A stretch of DNA of 64,000 nucleotides from NCBI RefSeq assembly GCF_017832355.1, contig NZ_JAFIBY010000002.1:248001-312000 (forward strand). Reading direction: 5' to 3'. Positions 45,070 through 56,339 of this stretch are shown here, piece by piece. The stretch is from Serratia sp. PL17 (lineage in GTDB: Bacteria; Pseudomonadota; Gammaproteobacteria; Enterobacterales; Enterobacteriaceae). The notes beneath the pieces are model-generated. The model was given only the letters and a program-made list of their open reading frames with translations. It was not told the origin of the DNA and made no database searches. Every line of letters starts with the position of its first letter. The stretch's first letter is position 1. A program made the position numbers and the translations under genes.

Positions 45070-46188
45070 CTATTTAAAATTCGCTTCTTTCAGCTCCAAC
45101 TTCACCATTAAAGTCTGGTTCAGCGCTTTTCCATCAGCACCACTGTGGATCCGGCGGTGGCAGGTAGGGCAGATGGCGCCAACCCACTGCGGGTGATCGG
45201 GGCCTTCATCGGCGAGGCGTTTTGTGTGGTGAGGTTCTAGATAAGGATCGCCATTCTTTTTCTGGAACGGTGCGGGTTGCTCGCAGGATTCACAGATGCC
45301 ATTGGCGCGTTGAAGTACGTATTTTTTCACGTCTTCGCTGCGTTCGAACCAAGATTGTTTGCTATCGCTCTCTTTGCGCCGGCTCGTCATCATGGATGAT
45401 TTTATGGCCTTGGCGCGTAGCTGCTCGAGCGTTTCTTTCTTTTGGTCTACTTCTGATGTAGTGGTGTCATTGTCTACGTCTTGAGCAGAAGATACTCGGA
45501 ATAAATTAAAAACTATCCCTTGCCTCATGTTTTTTTCGGTATCTAGACATTGGGTGTAATTCCATGAATCGCACTCAAACAATCCAATAAATTTTACGCC
45601 CGTACGTTTTTTATTATATTCAAATAAAAGTATATCCCTACCATTATCTTTATGGTCTCGGATATGTTTATTACCGTTGGTAAACGCCATGTCACCTTTC
45701 TGCCCCTCTCCCGTGTAGGAGAAGTGGTCGTCGTTAGACCATCCGTCTTTGTACCCATGCGTTTCGCCAGCCTCGCCGGTGAAAATGAAGATCACGGGGA
45801 ATTCTTTAGGTGTCGATATTCCGCCTTGCTCTTGCCCGCCGTAGAGGTCGTGGAGGTCTTTACGTTTGTAAAGTTCACCTTTCTCTAATTTCTCCAGAGG
45901 ATGCGGTGTTTCAATTACCTCGAAGCCAAGTTTTTTAAATGCTTGGATGACCGTTTCTAGATTAACACTGAATTTTACTTTATCTGATGGTTCACCAATT
46001 TGGAGAATATAAGCTGCGGTGGCTATCCCATTAATGTCGTACAGGGATTTATTATAACGGACCTTGTGTGTTCTTATTTTTTCAATTTTATTTTTCTTAA
46101 GGAAATCATCATAACCTTGGTTGTTATATTCTTCGATAGCTTTTAAAACAGCCTCTTTCGAAGATAACATTGCGATCTTTATAGCCAA
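45070..46188 (-). CDS. McrA-like HNH restriction endonuclease
   Basis: 372 residues. The middle region (RKDLHDLYGGQEQGGISTPK, FTGEAGETHGYKDGW, YTGEGQKGDMAFTNGN) matches the modified-base-recognition domain of ScoMcrA-type enzymes. The C-terminal HNH nuclease has CESCEQ, EPHHTKRL, WVGAICPTCHRRIH. Such type IV enzymes cut DNA carrying modified bases. Single gene, AT-rich, between backbone genes, so likely acquired. Confidence 0.85.
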   Translation of the reverse strand: MAIKIAMLSSKEAVLKAIEEYNNQGYDDFLKKNKIEKIRTHKVRYNKSLYDINGIATAAYILQIGEPSDKVKFSVNLETVIQAFKKLGFEVIETPHPLEKLEKGELYKRKDLHDLYGGQEQGGISTPKEFPVIFIFTGEAGETHGYKDGWSNDDHFSYTGEGQKGDMAFTNGNKHIRDHKDNGRDILLFEYNKKRTGVKFIGLFECDSWNYTQCLDTEKNMRQGIVFNLFRVSSAQDVDNDTTTSEVDQKKETLEQLRAKAIKSSMMTSRRKESDSKQSWFERSEDVKKYVLQRANGICESCEQPAPFQKKNGDPYLEPHHTKRLADEGPDHPQWVGAICPTCHRRIHSGADGKALNQTLMVKLELKEANFK

Positions 46189-46381
46189 AACATTCCCCTC
46201 ATTGCAGAACGGATTCTGATCAATGCGTTTGCGTACTGCCAGCGGCCATGCATCGTTATCCAGCAGTTAACTCATCGATTTATCGAATGCGTTAACTATG
46301 CCAGGCCGTGGGGAAAATGCCTACCTTCGTGAATGTGTTTATCGTGATGTGTCAGTCAGATCTATGAGATTTATCGGAGTG

Positions 46382-46414
46382 ATAAGAACGGTACAAAACT
46401 AATACCGTTCTTAT
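46382..46414. terminator. Perfect 12-bp hairpin
   Basis: ATAAGAACGGTA and TACCGTTCTTAT with a nine-base loop. A T-rich stretch follows on the plus strand only. It lies 28 bases after the stop of the next minus-strand gene and probably ends that transcript too. Confidence 0.6.
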
Positions 46415-46442
46415 TATTTGTTTTGGCTTTTATTTTAACTTA

Positions 46443-46919
46443 TCAGCTCTGGCACTCCATCTCGCGCAGTGCACGGCCATAGAGGTTGCACAATGCCGGT
46501 ACTAAGTGAGCCGTTGCGTTGAGGTAGTGATTTAGCTGTTCCCACTGGGTGTCGTCGGGCTGCGGGTTCTTTTGCATGAGGTCGCCTAACAGCATCAGGC
46601 CGTGGCAGAGCCCTTCGGCCTGTTCGGCGGAGAGGGCGGCAAGGTCTAAGAGTTGTGTTGCGTCTAAGGTGCTGAGATCGAGCTGATTGAACAATTCGCG
46701 ATAGAGGGTAAGGGTGCTTGGCGCTGTTTCAGATGTGTTCGTTGAGGAGGTGTTTTCCATATCGGTCATTTCCATTGGGGGGAGAAATACCGCTACCAGA
46801 AGAGACGCTAAACTCGGGGTGGTAGCTCGAGCGGTGTTAGCGTAACCGGCCCCAACGGATCCCGGCCTTCCCGGAGGAAGCACCACCCGAGCCACCATTG
46901 TTTGGGTGCGCATCGGCAT
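46443..46919 (-). CDS. Unrecognised island protein
   Basis: Up to 158 residues. The C-terminal ~100 residues are helical (LYRELFNQLDLSTLDATQLL, LCHGLMLLGDLMQ). The first ~45 residues (VARVVLPPGRPGSVGAGYAN) resemble the odd N-termini of Icd/Ash-like proteins of P4-type satellite elements; they may not be translated, and Met codons at 46775, 46769 or 46760 are alternative starts. Function unknown. Confidence 0.5.
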   Translation of the reverse strand: MPMRTQTMVARVVLPPGRPGSVGAGYANTARATTPSLASLLVAVFLPPMEMTDMENTSSTNTSETAPSTLTLYRELFNQLDLSTLDATQLLDLAALSAEQAEGLCHGLMLLGDLMQKNPQPDDTQWEQLNHYLNATAHLVPALCNLYGRALREMECQS

Positions 46920-47120
46920 GCCCGAATTTATACCATATTCGAACAGGGTTGGGGGATTCGGAACGCTAACTCCGGCTGCGGATTGTGCCGCAGCCGGGAG
47001 ACTATAGCGCTGACAAAAAGGCGAAAAAATAGCCTGTACAGAATTACAGGGGCTTACTACTCAATCTGGAATGCGGCTCGCAACAATCGCCATTAGCGGC
47101 CCTTGCCGCCGCCAAATCCA

Positions 47121-48566
<1,446 letters not shown>

Positions 48567-48578
48567 TTAAATAGTGTT

Positions 48579-50030
48579 CTATTGGGTATTCGCGGCGTTA
48601 ACGGGATTCGTCGCGGGGGCCGGGGGCGCGGTTTGGGTTGCTTCGCTTTCCGGGATGTCTTCGAAGCCCAAAAGCAGCGTGAGCACGAACGACAGCACCA
48701 CGGCCAGCACCATCACGCCGCCGACCCAGACAATGCTCATCGGGTTCGTCGGGTCGAAGAACTGCACGCTGGTGAACAGGCCGGGCGACGCCATCGAATG
48801 GCTGGCGAGCCCGCCGATACCGGCGACGGCACCGCAGACAAAGCCGCTGATCAGGCTGGCGATCAGCGGGCGTTTAAGCCGCACCGCCACGCCGTACAGC
48901 GCCGGTTCGGAAATGCCCGCCACAATGGCGGAGGCGGCCGCGGCCAAGGCGGTCTGGCGCAGTTCGCGGTTCTTGGTTTTGAACGCCACCGCTAGCGAAG
49001 AACCGCCGAGCGACAGGTTGGCGCCAATCTCTGACGGCATCACCATGCCCTCTTTGCCGGTTTCGGCGATGGTCTGAATAATGGTCGGGGTGAAGACGCG
49101 GTGCATGCCGGTCATCACCAGCAGCGGCCAGATCGCCCCCATAATGGCGACGGAAAGCCAGCCCAAATAGCCATGTACGGTGTACACCAGCGCCGAAATA
49201 CCGCTGCCGATCCAGATGCCGAGCGGGCCAATCAACACAATCGCGATCGGCGCGGCGATCAGCACAATCAGCATCGGCTTAAGGAAGTTTTTGGTCACCG
49301 CCGGGGTGATGCGGTCTACCCAGCGCTCGATATACGACAAAATCCAGGTCATCACCAGCGCGGGGATCACCGTGTAGGTGTATTTCACCGCCGTCACCGG
49401 AATGTAAGCGAACTCCACCGCCTGGCCCTGCGCCGCCTTGGCCATCAGGTCGATAAAATTAGGGTGCAACAGCACACCGGCAATGGCGATCGCCAGCGAC
49501 ATGTTGGTTTTGAATTTAAGGGCAGCAGAGGCCGCCACCATCACCGGCAGGAAGAAGAACGCCCCATCGCCAATCACGTTCAGTATCACCAGCGTCGACG
49601 AGCCTTTGTCGAACACCCCGGCCATATCCAGCATCATTGCCAGCAGTTTCACCATCGAACCGCCGATAATGGCGGGGATCAACGGCGACATGGTGCCCAC
49701 CAGCGCGTCGAGAATGCCGGCGCCGATGCCTTTCAGGGTAATTTTGCGCTTTGCCGGCACGGCGGCGGGGGCGTTGCCCGGCAGGCCGAGCGCCAACACC
49801 GCTTGATAGGCTTTTGACACCTCGTTACCGATGATCACCTGGCACTGCTCGCCGCTGTGCACCACGCCCATCACGCCGCTAATCGCTTTGAGCTTTGGCG
49901 TGTCGATCAGCGCCTTGTCTTTCACCACGAATCGCAAGCGGGTCATGCAGTGCGTAACGGCGTCGATGTTGCTGAGACCGCCCAACGCATTCACGATGGC
50001 GGGTGAGATCTCTGCGTAGTTCTTCGGCAT
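48579..50030 (-). CDS. ascF: Beta-glucoside PTS permease EIIBC
   Basis: 483 residues. The EIIB domain (residues 1-~85) has the phosphorylated Cys28 in VTHCMTRLRF. The EIIC part has about ten membrane segments (IGGSMVKLLAMMLDMAGVF, GISEPALYGVAVRLKRPLI). No EIIA is fused, so it depends on another EIIA such as Crr. It imports and phosphorylates beta-glucosides. Confidence 0.92.
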   Translation of the reverse strand: MPKNYAEISPAIVNALGGLSNIDAVTHCMTRLRFVVKDKALIDTPKLKAISGVMGVVHSGEQCQVIIGNEVSKAYQAVLALGLPGNAPAAVPAKRKITLKGIGAGILDALVGTMSPLIPAIIGGSMVKLLAMMLDMAGVFDKGSSTLVILNVIGDGAFFFLPVMVAASAALKFKTNMSLAIAIAGVLLHPNFIDLMAKAAQGQAVEFAYIPVTAVKYTYTVIPALVMTWILSYIERWVDRITPAVTKNFLKPMLIVLIAAPIAIVLIGPLGIWIGSGISALVYTVHGYLGWLSVAIMGAIWPLLVMTGMHRVFTPTIIQTIAETGKEGMVMPSEIGANLSLGGSSLAVAFKTKNRELRQTALAAAASAIVAGISEPALYGVAVRLKRPLIASLISGFVCGAVAGIGGLASHSMASPGLFTSVQFFDPTNPMSIVWVGGVMVLAVVLSFVLTLLLGFEDIPESEATQTAPPAPATNPVNAANTQ

Positions 50031-50315
50031 AAGGTTGTCGTCTCTTCAGATATGAATTCGGATTGCCCAAAGGCTCACTTTTACTGCCTGGGCGATCCGC
50101 CGTTCCATCTCAATGAAACGCCCATAAGAAACCGGTTTCACAAAATCATGCTGATCTGTTTTTGATCTGGCAAGAATTATGATTTTTGGGTTTTTCGTTT
50201 CGTGAACCTGGTCACTTTAAGGCCGAAGGGGACGGCAGCGGCAGGCGTGAAAAGATTTCAAACGGGGGGCGTCTTGGGTAGACTGCGCTGAACCCTGGAT
50301 TTTGACGGCGCAGAG
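50031..50315. other. asc control region
   Basis: 285 bases between the divergent genes. It holds the operator described separately and is otherwise AT-rich near 50150-50210. No single promoter is clear enough to call. Confidence 0.5.
50128..50139. promoter_or_regulatory. Probable AscG operator
   Basis: GAAACCGGTTTC is a perfect 12-bp palindrome with the central CpG-type core that LacI-family repressors prefer. It lies 98 bases upstream of the PTS start. A TGAAACG half site is at ~50114. Confidence 0.72.
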
Positions 50316-51338
50316 ATGGCAACAATACTTGAGGTGGCTAAAAGGGCGGGCGTGTCGAAAGCGACGGTGTCCCGCGTGCTGTCCGGCAGCGGCTATGTCG
50401 GCCCGGAAAAGCGCGAACAGGTAGAGAAAGCCATTGCCGAGACCGGCTATCGGCCCAACCTGCTGGCGCGCAATCTCGCCACCAAAACCACCCAGACCAT
50501 CGGGCTGGTGGTCACCAACACGCTGTACAGCGGCAACTACTTCAGCGAGCTGATGTTTCAGTCGGCGCGCATCATGGAAGAGCACGGCCGCCAACTGATC
50601 CTGGCGGACGGCAAGCACACCGCCGAAGAGGAAAAGGCCGCCATTCAATTCCTGCTGGATCTGCGCTGTGACGGCGTGATCATCTACCCGCGCTTTCTGT
50701 CGATTGCGGAGATGGACGCGATCATTTCCCAGCATAAACAGCCGATTCTGGTCATCAATCGCCGGTTAAGGCTGAACGACAGCTACTGCATTTTCAGCGA
50801 TCAGCACGCCACCAGTGCGACGGCGGTCAGTCACCTGATCGAACAGGGGCATCGCGATATTGCCTTTATCACCGGTTCGCTGGATTCACCCACCGGGCTG
50901 GAGCGGCTTTCCGGCTATAAAGCCGCGTTGGCGGAGCAGGGTATCGCGGTCGATAGCGCTCTGATTGTCGAAGGCAAGTGGAATGCGCAAAGCGGCATGG
51001 CGGCGGTCGATGCGCTGCTGGCTAGCGGCTACACGTTCAGCGCCATTGTTGCCAGCAACGACGAGATGGCCATCGGCGCCATCAAGCGGCTGACAGAGTG
51101 CCAAATCCCGGTGCCGTCCGCCGTGTCGGTGATAGGTTTTGATGACATCCCGCTGGCGCCTTATACCATTCCCTCGCTCTCCAGCATGAAAATGCCAGTG
51201 ACCGACATGATCAAGGAAACCATCAACCGCCTGGTGTCGATGCTGGACGGCGGCGAGCTGAGCAAGCGCCCGGCCTTCCCGGCGAGCCTGATCCTGCGGG
51301 ATTCGGTAGCGGCGGGGCCGTATTTTCAGAAGGGGTAA
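50316..51338 (+). CDS. ascG: LacI-family repressor of the asc operon
   Basis: 340 residues. ATILEVAKRAGVSKATVSRV is the LacI-type HTH with hinge helix near residue 55; the rest is a periplasmic-binding-protein-like sensor (FITGSLDSPTGLERLSGYK, VIGFDDIPLAPY). Divergent from the permease and hydrolase genes it most likely represses. Confidence 0.9.
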   Translation: MATILEVAKRAGVSKATVSRVLSGSGYVGPEKREQVEKAIAETGYRPNLLARNLATKTTQTIGLVVTNTLYSGNYFSELMFQSARIMEEHGRQLILADGKHTAEEEKAAIQFLLDLRCDGVIIYPRFLSIAEMDAIISQHKQPILVINRRLRLNDSYCIFSDQHATSATAVSHLIEQGHRDIAFITGSLDSPTGLERLSGYKAALAEQGIAVDSALIVEGKWNAQSGMAAVDALLASGYTFSAIVASNDEMAIGAIKRLTECQIPVPSAVSVIGFDDIPLAPYTIPSLSSMKMPVTDMIKETINRLVSMLDGGELSKRPAFPASLILRDSVAAGPYFQKG

Positions 51339-51388
51339 GGGGCAGAAATGGGCTGCGCGGGCAAAGGCGCAGCCTGATGAACTTAAGG

Positions 51389-52351
51389 TTATGCCAGGTC
51401 GGCAAACCGCTGGCGGATCGTCTCCTCCGGCAAATCCACACCGATAAACACCAGGGTGCTGCGGCGCTCTTCCTCTGGCAGCCACTCGCGATCCCAGTCG
51501 GCGTTATACAGCCGTTGCACGCCCTGGAACAGCAGGCGGCGCGGTTCGTCCTTGATCGACAAAATCCCCTTATAACGCAGCAGGCTGTCGGCGTATTCCA
51601 GCAGCAGGCCCTCCATCACTTCGGATATCTGCATCAGCTCCAGCGGCTGGTCGTGATACACCACGATCGACTGAATGTTGTTTTGCGCCTGCGGAATGCG
51701 GCGGAACAGTGGGGCAGGTGGCGTCAGGTTCAGCTTGTCGTTCAGCACAAAGCCTTCGATGTCGAACAGCACGCTTAGGTCGATATCGCCGTGCGTCACT
51801 TTATACACCGGTGCGCGGGCATTCATCTGCTGTAGGCGTTGTATCAGCGCTTCGCAGTCCGGTGCCACGTCGGTTTTGGTCAGCAGAATGCGGTCGGCGT
51901 AGCCTACCTGTGCCTGCGCGATGCTGAACTGGCTGAGTTGTTGATCGGCGTGTGCGGCGTCCACCAGGGTGATGATGCCGTCCAGCAGGAAGCGTTCGCA
52001 GAGGATCTCGTGCGAGAAAAAGGTCTGGGTGATCGGGCCGGGATCGGCCATGCCGGTGCATTCGATGATCAGTCGGTCGAACGCCAGTTGGCCGCTGTCT
52101 ACGCCGTCCAGCAAGTCGAGCAGTGCGTCTGCCAGCTCGTTGGATTTGCTGCAGCAGATGCAGCCGTTGCTCAGGGTAGTGATGCGGCTGGCGCGGTCGC
52201 CAATCAGCGCGTTGTCGATCGGCACTTCGCCGAATTCGTTTTCAATCACCGCAATCTTGTAGCCGTGTTCGGCGTTGAGAATATGGCGGAGCAGGGTGGT
52301 TTTACCGGCACCCAAAAAGCCGGTCAGAATGGTGACTGCGATGGGTTTCAT
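51389..52351 (-). CDS. yjiA: CobW-family GTPase YjiA
   Basis: 320 residues. Walker A GFLGAGKT (11-18), the metal motif CICC (64-67) and IIECTGMADPGP show the COG0523/G3E GTPase family, zinc-handling chaperones. Adjacent to yjiX and btsT as in other enterics. A C-terminal CobW domain ends the protein. Confidence 0.93.
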   Translation of the reverse strand: MKPIAVTILTGFLGAGKTTLLRHILNAEHGYKIAVIENEFGEVPIDNALIGDRASRITTLSNGCICCSKSNELADALLDLLDGVDSGQLAFDRLIIECTGMADPGPITQTFFSHEILCERFLLDGIITLVDAAHADQQLSQFSIAQAQVGYADRILLTKTDVAPDCEALIQRLQQMNARAPVYKVTHGDIDLSVLFDIEGFVLNDKLNLTPPAPLFRRIPQAQNNIQSIVVYHDQPLELMQISEVMEGLLLEYADSLLRYKGILSIKDEPRRLLFQGVQRLYNADWDREWLPEEERRSTLVFIGVDLPEETIRQRFADLA

Positions 52352-52366
52352 TGCGGATCCTTTTAA

Positions 52367-52570
52367 CTAACAACAGCGCATACCGCCTTTACCGTCCCCA
52401 CCGTAGCGGGCCTGCTGGCGTTCGCGGAAAAACTCTTTATAGGTCATCACCGGTTTGTCCGGGTGGTTGTCTTTCATATGCTGGACGTAGGTATCGTAGT
52501 CAGGCACGCCGACCAACATGCGCGCCGCCTGCCCGAGATATTTACCCGCCTGGCCGAGATTACCGAACAT
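52367..52570 (-). CDS. yjiX: YbdD/YjiX family small protein
   Basis: 67 residues from the ATG at 52570: [20 protein letters not shown], then [18 protein letters not shown] and [13 protein letters not shown]. These are conserved in YjiX/YbdD, always linked with CstA-type transporters. Role unknown. An ERIC-like repeat separates it from btsT. Confidence 0.92.
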   Translation of the reverse strand: MFGNLGQAGKYLGQAARMLVGVPDYDTYVQHMKDNHPDKPVMTYKEFFRERQQARYGGDGKGGMRCC

Positions 52571-52588
52571 AAACCTTCTCCCAAAAAT

Positions 52589-52820
52589 TACCCTGCATAC
52601 CCTTCGTCTTTCGAACCGCAGCGGTGTTGGCTTCATTCACGAACCCCAGTCACTTACTTGAGTAAGCTCCTGGGGATTAATGAGCCTCATCCCTGAGGCT
52701 CACCCTTTGGGCCAGCGCAAACGCTGTTCAAATCGGTTCCCTACCGATTTGTCGCTCATTTGCCGCCTTGCTGCGGCTCGAAATCCATTGGCTACTACTT
52801 AACTTTCATTATGCAGGGTA
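52589..52820. repeat. ERIC-related repeat with short inverted ends
   Basis: Bounded by TACCCTGCAT and ATGCAGGGTA. Inside, TAAGCTCCTGGGGATT (52664-52679) matches the conserved ERIC core, and CCCAGTCACTTACTT lies just before it. At 232 bases it is longer than the standard 127-bp ERIC. It sits between yjiX and btsT, where it may fold in the mRNA. Confidence 0.72.
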
Positions 52821-52834
52821 TCCGTTAAATCACA

Positions 52835-55015
52835 TCAGTGCTGCGGTGAAACTTTGACGTCCCCCTCAGTTACGCCGCTGGAAGGCGCTTCTTCAGGCAC
52901 CGGCACGTACGGTGTTTCCTGGTCGCTGCGGTTCGGGTTTTTGTGCGCCGCCATGGCGGTTTTCACCCCGTAGAAGATGATGCTGTACACCACCAGCAGG
53001 AACAGAATGCTCAGCCCGGCGTTGGTGTAGTTGTTCACCACGATATGGTTCATGTTTGCCACCTGCTGGGCGGTCAGCTCGGCACCGCCTTCGGCGATTT
53101 TGCGCTTGTACTCACCGGCCTGGAAGAAGAAACCTTCCAGCTGCGGGTTGTCGCTGAACAGCTTCAGGCCCAGCGCGTAGGTGGTACAAATCAGCAGCCA
53201 CACCGCCGGTAGCACGGTGACCCAAATGTATTGGGTGCGCTTCATCTTAATCAATACTACGGTGCCCAGCACCAAGGCGACGGCAGCCAACATCTGGTTG
53301 GAGATGCCGAACAGCGGCCACAGGCTCTTCACGCCGCCGAGCGGATCGACCACCCCTTGATACAGCAGGTAACCCCACAGGCCGACGCAGCCCGCGGTGC
53401 CGACAATCCCGGCCACCAGTGAGTCGGTTTTTTTCAGGAATGGCGCAAAGTTGCCCAGCAAGTCCTGCAGCATAAAGCGGCCGGAACGGGTACCTGCGTC
53501 CAGTGCGGTCAGGATGAACAGCGCTTCAAACAGAATACCGAAGTGGTACCAGAAGCCCATGTTGGCACCAGGGATGATCTGGTGGAACACGTGGGCGATA
53601 CCTACTGCCAGCGTTGGCGCGCCACCGGCGCGGTTCAGTATGGAAGGTTCGCCAATGTCTTTGGCGGTCTGCAGGATCTGTTCCGGGCTGATGACAAAGC
53701 CCCAGGAACTGACGGTCGCTGCCGCATGGGCACTCACATCACGCAGTGACGCCATGATCATCGGCGCATCTTCGGTCCCCAAACGGTGCAGGTCTGGCAT
53801 GGTGATGCCCAGTGCTGCCGGTGGGGTGTTCATGGCGAAGTACAGGCCAGGTTCGATGATGGAAGCGGCAACCAGTGCCATGATGGCAACGAAGGATTCC
53901 ATCAGCATCGCGCCGTAACCGATAAAGCGTGCGTCTTTCTCATTGGCCAACAGCTTTGGCGTGGTGCCGGAGGCGATCAGCGCATGGAAGCCGGACACGG
54001 CGCCACAGGCGATGGTAATGAACAGGAACGGGAACACCGAGCCTTTCCACACCGGGCCAGTGCCGTCGATAAACTGGGTTACCGCCGGCATTTTCAGCTC
54101 AGGGTTGAGGATCACGATGCCAATCGCCAGCCCGACGATCACGCCAATTTTCAGGAAGGTCGCCAGATAGTCGCGCGGTGCCAGGATCAGCCATACCGGC
54201 AGCAGGGCGGAAACGAACGCATAACCAATCAGCGTAAAGGTGATGGTGGTGTCTTTAAAGGTCAGCGCCGGGCCCCAGTACGGGTCATGGGCGATGACGC
54301 CGCCGAACCAGATGGATGCCACCAGCAGCACGATACCAATGACCGACACTTCACCCACCCGACCCGGGCGCAGGAAGCGCATATAAACACCCATAAACAG
54401 GGCAATTGGCACGGTGGCGCAGACGGTGAATACGCCCCATGGGCTTTCCGCCAGCGCTTTCACCACGATCAGGGCCAGCACCGCCAGGATGATGATCATA
54501 ATCAGGAAGCAGCCAAACAGCGCGATGGTGCCCGGCACCGGGCCCATTTCCTTTTTGATGATCTCGCCGAGCGATGCGCCGTTGCGGCGTGAGGAGATGA
54601 ACAGCACCATAAAGTCCTGCACCGCCCCCGCCAGCACCACGCCACCCAGCAGCCACAGCGTGCCGGGCAGGTAGCCGACCTGCGCAGCGAGCACCGGGCC
54701 GACCAGCGGGCCGGCACCGGCAATGGCGGCGAAGTGGTGGCCGAACAGCACGTTCTTGTTGGTCGGGACGTAGTTCAGGCCGTCGTTGTTGACCACGGCC
54801 GGCGTCGCACGGAAGGCGTCCAGCTTCATCACCTTGGTGGCGATGTACAGGCTGTAATAACGGTATGCCACCAGATACACCGCCACCGAAGCGACGATGA
54901 TCCACAAGGCGCTGATGTGTTCACCGCGGCGCAGTGCCACTACGCCCAGGCAGGACGCGCCGAGTATCCCCAGCAGCATCCAGGGTATGTGTTTTAAAAT
55001 CCCCTCTCGGTTCAT
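52835..55015 (-). CDS. btsT: Pyruvate/proton symporter of the CstA family
   Basis: 726 residues from the ATG at 55015 (AGGA seven bases before). About 18 membrane segments; FGHHFAAIAGAGPLVGPVLA and SGTTPKLLANEKDARFIGYG are CstA/BtsT hallmarks. In E. coli BtsT takes up pyruvate and is switched on by BtsSR. Linkage to yjiX and yjiA supports btsT over cstA. Confidence 0.92.
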   Translation of the reverse strand: MNREGILKHIPWMLLGILGASCLGVVALRRGEHISALWIIVASVAVYLVAYRYYSLYIATKVMKLDAFRATPAVVNNDGLNYVPTNKNVLFGHHFAAIAGAGPLVGPVLAAQVGYLPGTLWLLGGVVLAGAVQDFMVLFISSRRNGASLGEIIKKEMGPVPGTIALFGCFLIMIIILAVLALIVVKALAESPWGVFTVCATVPIALFMGVYMRFLRPGRVGEVSVIGIVLLVASIWFGGVIAHDPYWGPALTFKDTTITFTLIGYAFVSALLPVWLILAPRDYLATFLKIGVIVGLAIGIVILNPELKMPAVTQFIDGTGPVWKGSVFPFLFITIACGAVSGFHALIASGTTPKLLANEKDARFIGYGAMLMESFVAIMALVAASIIEPGLYFAMNTPPAALGITMPDLHRLGTEDAPMIMASLRDVSAHAAATVSSWGFVISPEQILQTAKDIGEPSILNRAGGAPTLAVGIAHVFHQIIPGANMGFWYHFGILFEALFILTALDAGTRSGRFMLQDLLGNFAPFLKKTDSLVAGIVGTAGCVGLWGYLLYQGVVDPLGGVKSLWPLFGISNQMLAAVALVLGTVVLIKMKRTQYIWVTVLPAVWLLICTTYALGLKLFSDNPQLEGFFFQAGEYKRKIAEGGAELTAQQVANMNHIVVNNYTNAGLSILFLLVVYSIIFYGVKTAMAAHKNPNRSDQETPYVPVPEEAPSSGVTEGDVKVSPQH

Positions 55016-55395
55016 TGAGATGTCCTTAGTTAAAATCTGCAAAAAAATGAGTGAGTTAATCCGCTTATAAGATGTTTCAGGCATGCGGCCTGGGTGCGGA
55101 TAACGGTCGGGTATGAACTCTAAATAATTCGAGTGGCATCGAGGCGGCAAGGGAGTGAGGCCCGATGAGCTTACATAAGTAAGTGATACGGGTGAGCAAT
55201 CGTAGCCAACAATGATGCAACTTGAAGTATGACGAGTTTAGGAACAGCTCATCATTGCGGGTTGGGGCTGGGGAAGACATGCGAATTTCAGTCAGCGGTG
55301 CTATAGGGGCAGTAAGCGGTCAAAAAACAGGGGTGAGCGGTTGGGCGCCACCGACGACAACGAGATGAACACAGAGCGTCAGTGGGCTGAGTCTT
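55016..55395. other. btsT upstream region
   Basis: 380 bases without a gene, holding the btsT leader and an ERIC-type element. No other clear signal. Confidence 0.5.
55105..55245. repeat. ERIC-type element upstream of btsT
   Basis: Contains GAGCTTACATAAGTAAGTGA (55168-55187) followed by GGGTGAGC, the conserved ERIC centre. Imperfect inverted ends ATTCGAGTGGCATC (55127-55140) and GATGCAACTTGAAGT (55214-55228). Confidence 0.75.
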
Positions 55396-56280
55396 TCAGG
55401 CGGGTTGTATGGCCTGCAGGATATCGATGAATGCGGTATTGAGTGGGGACATTACCGGCTCATTGCGGGTGAAGATATAAAATTGTGCACTGATGTCGAT
55501 CTCTTCCGCGGGCATCTTTTTCAGGTTCAACTGTGGCGCATATTGCGCGACAACCCGGTCGCTTAGCAGTGCAAGATAGCCCTGTTGTTTGACCAGACAC
55601 CAGGTAGCCAAAAAGGAATCGGTCTCCACGATGTTCCCGTTCGGTGTGTACTGGCTGGCGATGTCCTTAATGGTGGCGTGGCCTACTGAACATGAACGCG
55701 GTACCACCCATTTGGCTTCGGCTAGCGGCAGCGTGGCCGTCGCTTTATCCCCGTTTTGATAGAGGGAGAAATGTTCGCGGGTGAGCGCCTGGATGGCCAA
55801 GTCTGCGCAGGTAGTGTTGTTGCTCAGGCTGCATAGCACCAAATCCAGCTCGCTGTTTCTGAGTTTAGCAATCAGCCCCTCTGGCGAGTCTTCAACCAGG
55901 GTCACTCTGGTGTGAGGGTAGCGTTGGTTAAAGCTGTCGATCGCCTCCCCGAGATAACACAACAAGGGGTCAATGCTCATACCCAACCGCAGGTATTTCT
56001 CCCCCGAACTGCTCATTCCCCGCAGTTCATCAATCGCATTTCTCAGTTGATTAGTGACCCGATCTATCTTTTGATAGAAGACCTCTCCAACCACAGTCAG
56101 GCGTACGCCGCGGTTGCTGCGCTCCAGCAGGCGAGAGCCAATGTTCGCTTCCAGTTCTTTGATTATACGGCTAAGCGTAGGCTGTGAAATGCCCAGTTTT
56201 TTTGACGTTTCAAGTAAACTTCCGCAGGTAACAATTTCTTTGAAAATAGTCAGATGAGAAAATTTCGGCATATTCTTCAT
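55396..56280 (-). CDS. LysR-family transcription regulator
   Basis: 294 residues from the ATG at 56280 (GAGAG upstream). HLTIFKEIVTCGSLLETSKK-LGISQPTLSRIIKELEANIG is the LysR winged helix. The effector domain follows from residue ~80 (LRLGMSIDPLLCYLGEAID). Same strand as the MgtC and ABC genes, 60 bases after MgtC; it may control them. The effector is unknown. Confidence 0.88.
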   Translation of the reverse strand: MKNMPKFSHLTIFKEIVTCGSLLETSKKLGISQPTLSRIIKELEANIGSRLLERSNRGVRLTVVGEVFYQKIDRVTNQLRNAIDELRGMSSSGEKYLRLGMSIDPLLCYLGEAIDSFNQRYPHTRVTLVEDSPEGLIAKLRNSELDLVLCSLSNNTTCADLAIQALTREHFSLYQNGDKATATLPLAEAKWVVPRSCSVGHATIKDIASQYTPNGNIVETDSFLATWCLVKQQGYLALLSDRVVAQYAPQLNLKKMPAEEIDISAQFYIFTRNEPVMSPLNTAFIDILQAIQPA

Positions 56281-56339
56281 GGTAAATCTCTCTATTCGGA
56301 GAATAAGGCATGGCAAGGAGGAAAAGACCCTGTCCTGCG

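Noticed and set aside
53786-54592. 268-codon plus-strand frame opposite btsT
   Set aside because: Shadow frame; extremely His/Gln/Asp-rich and inside a well-supported gene.
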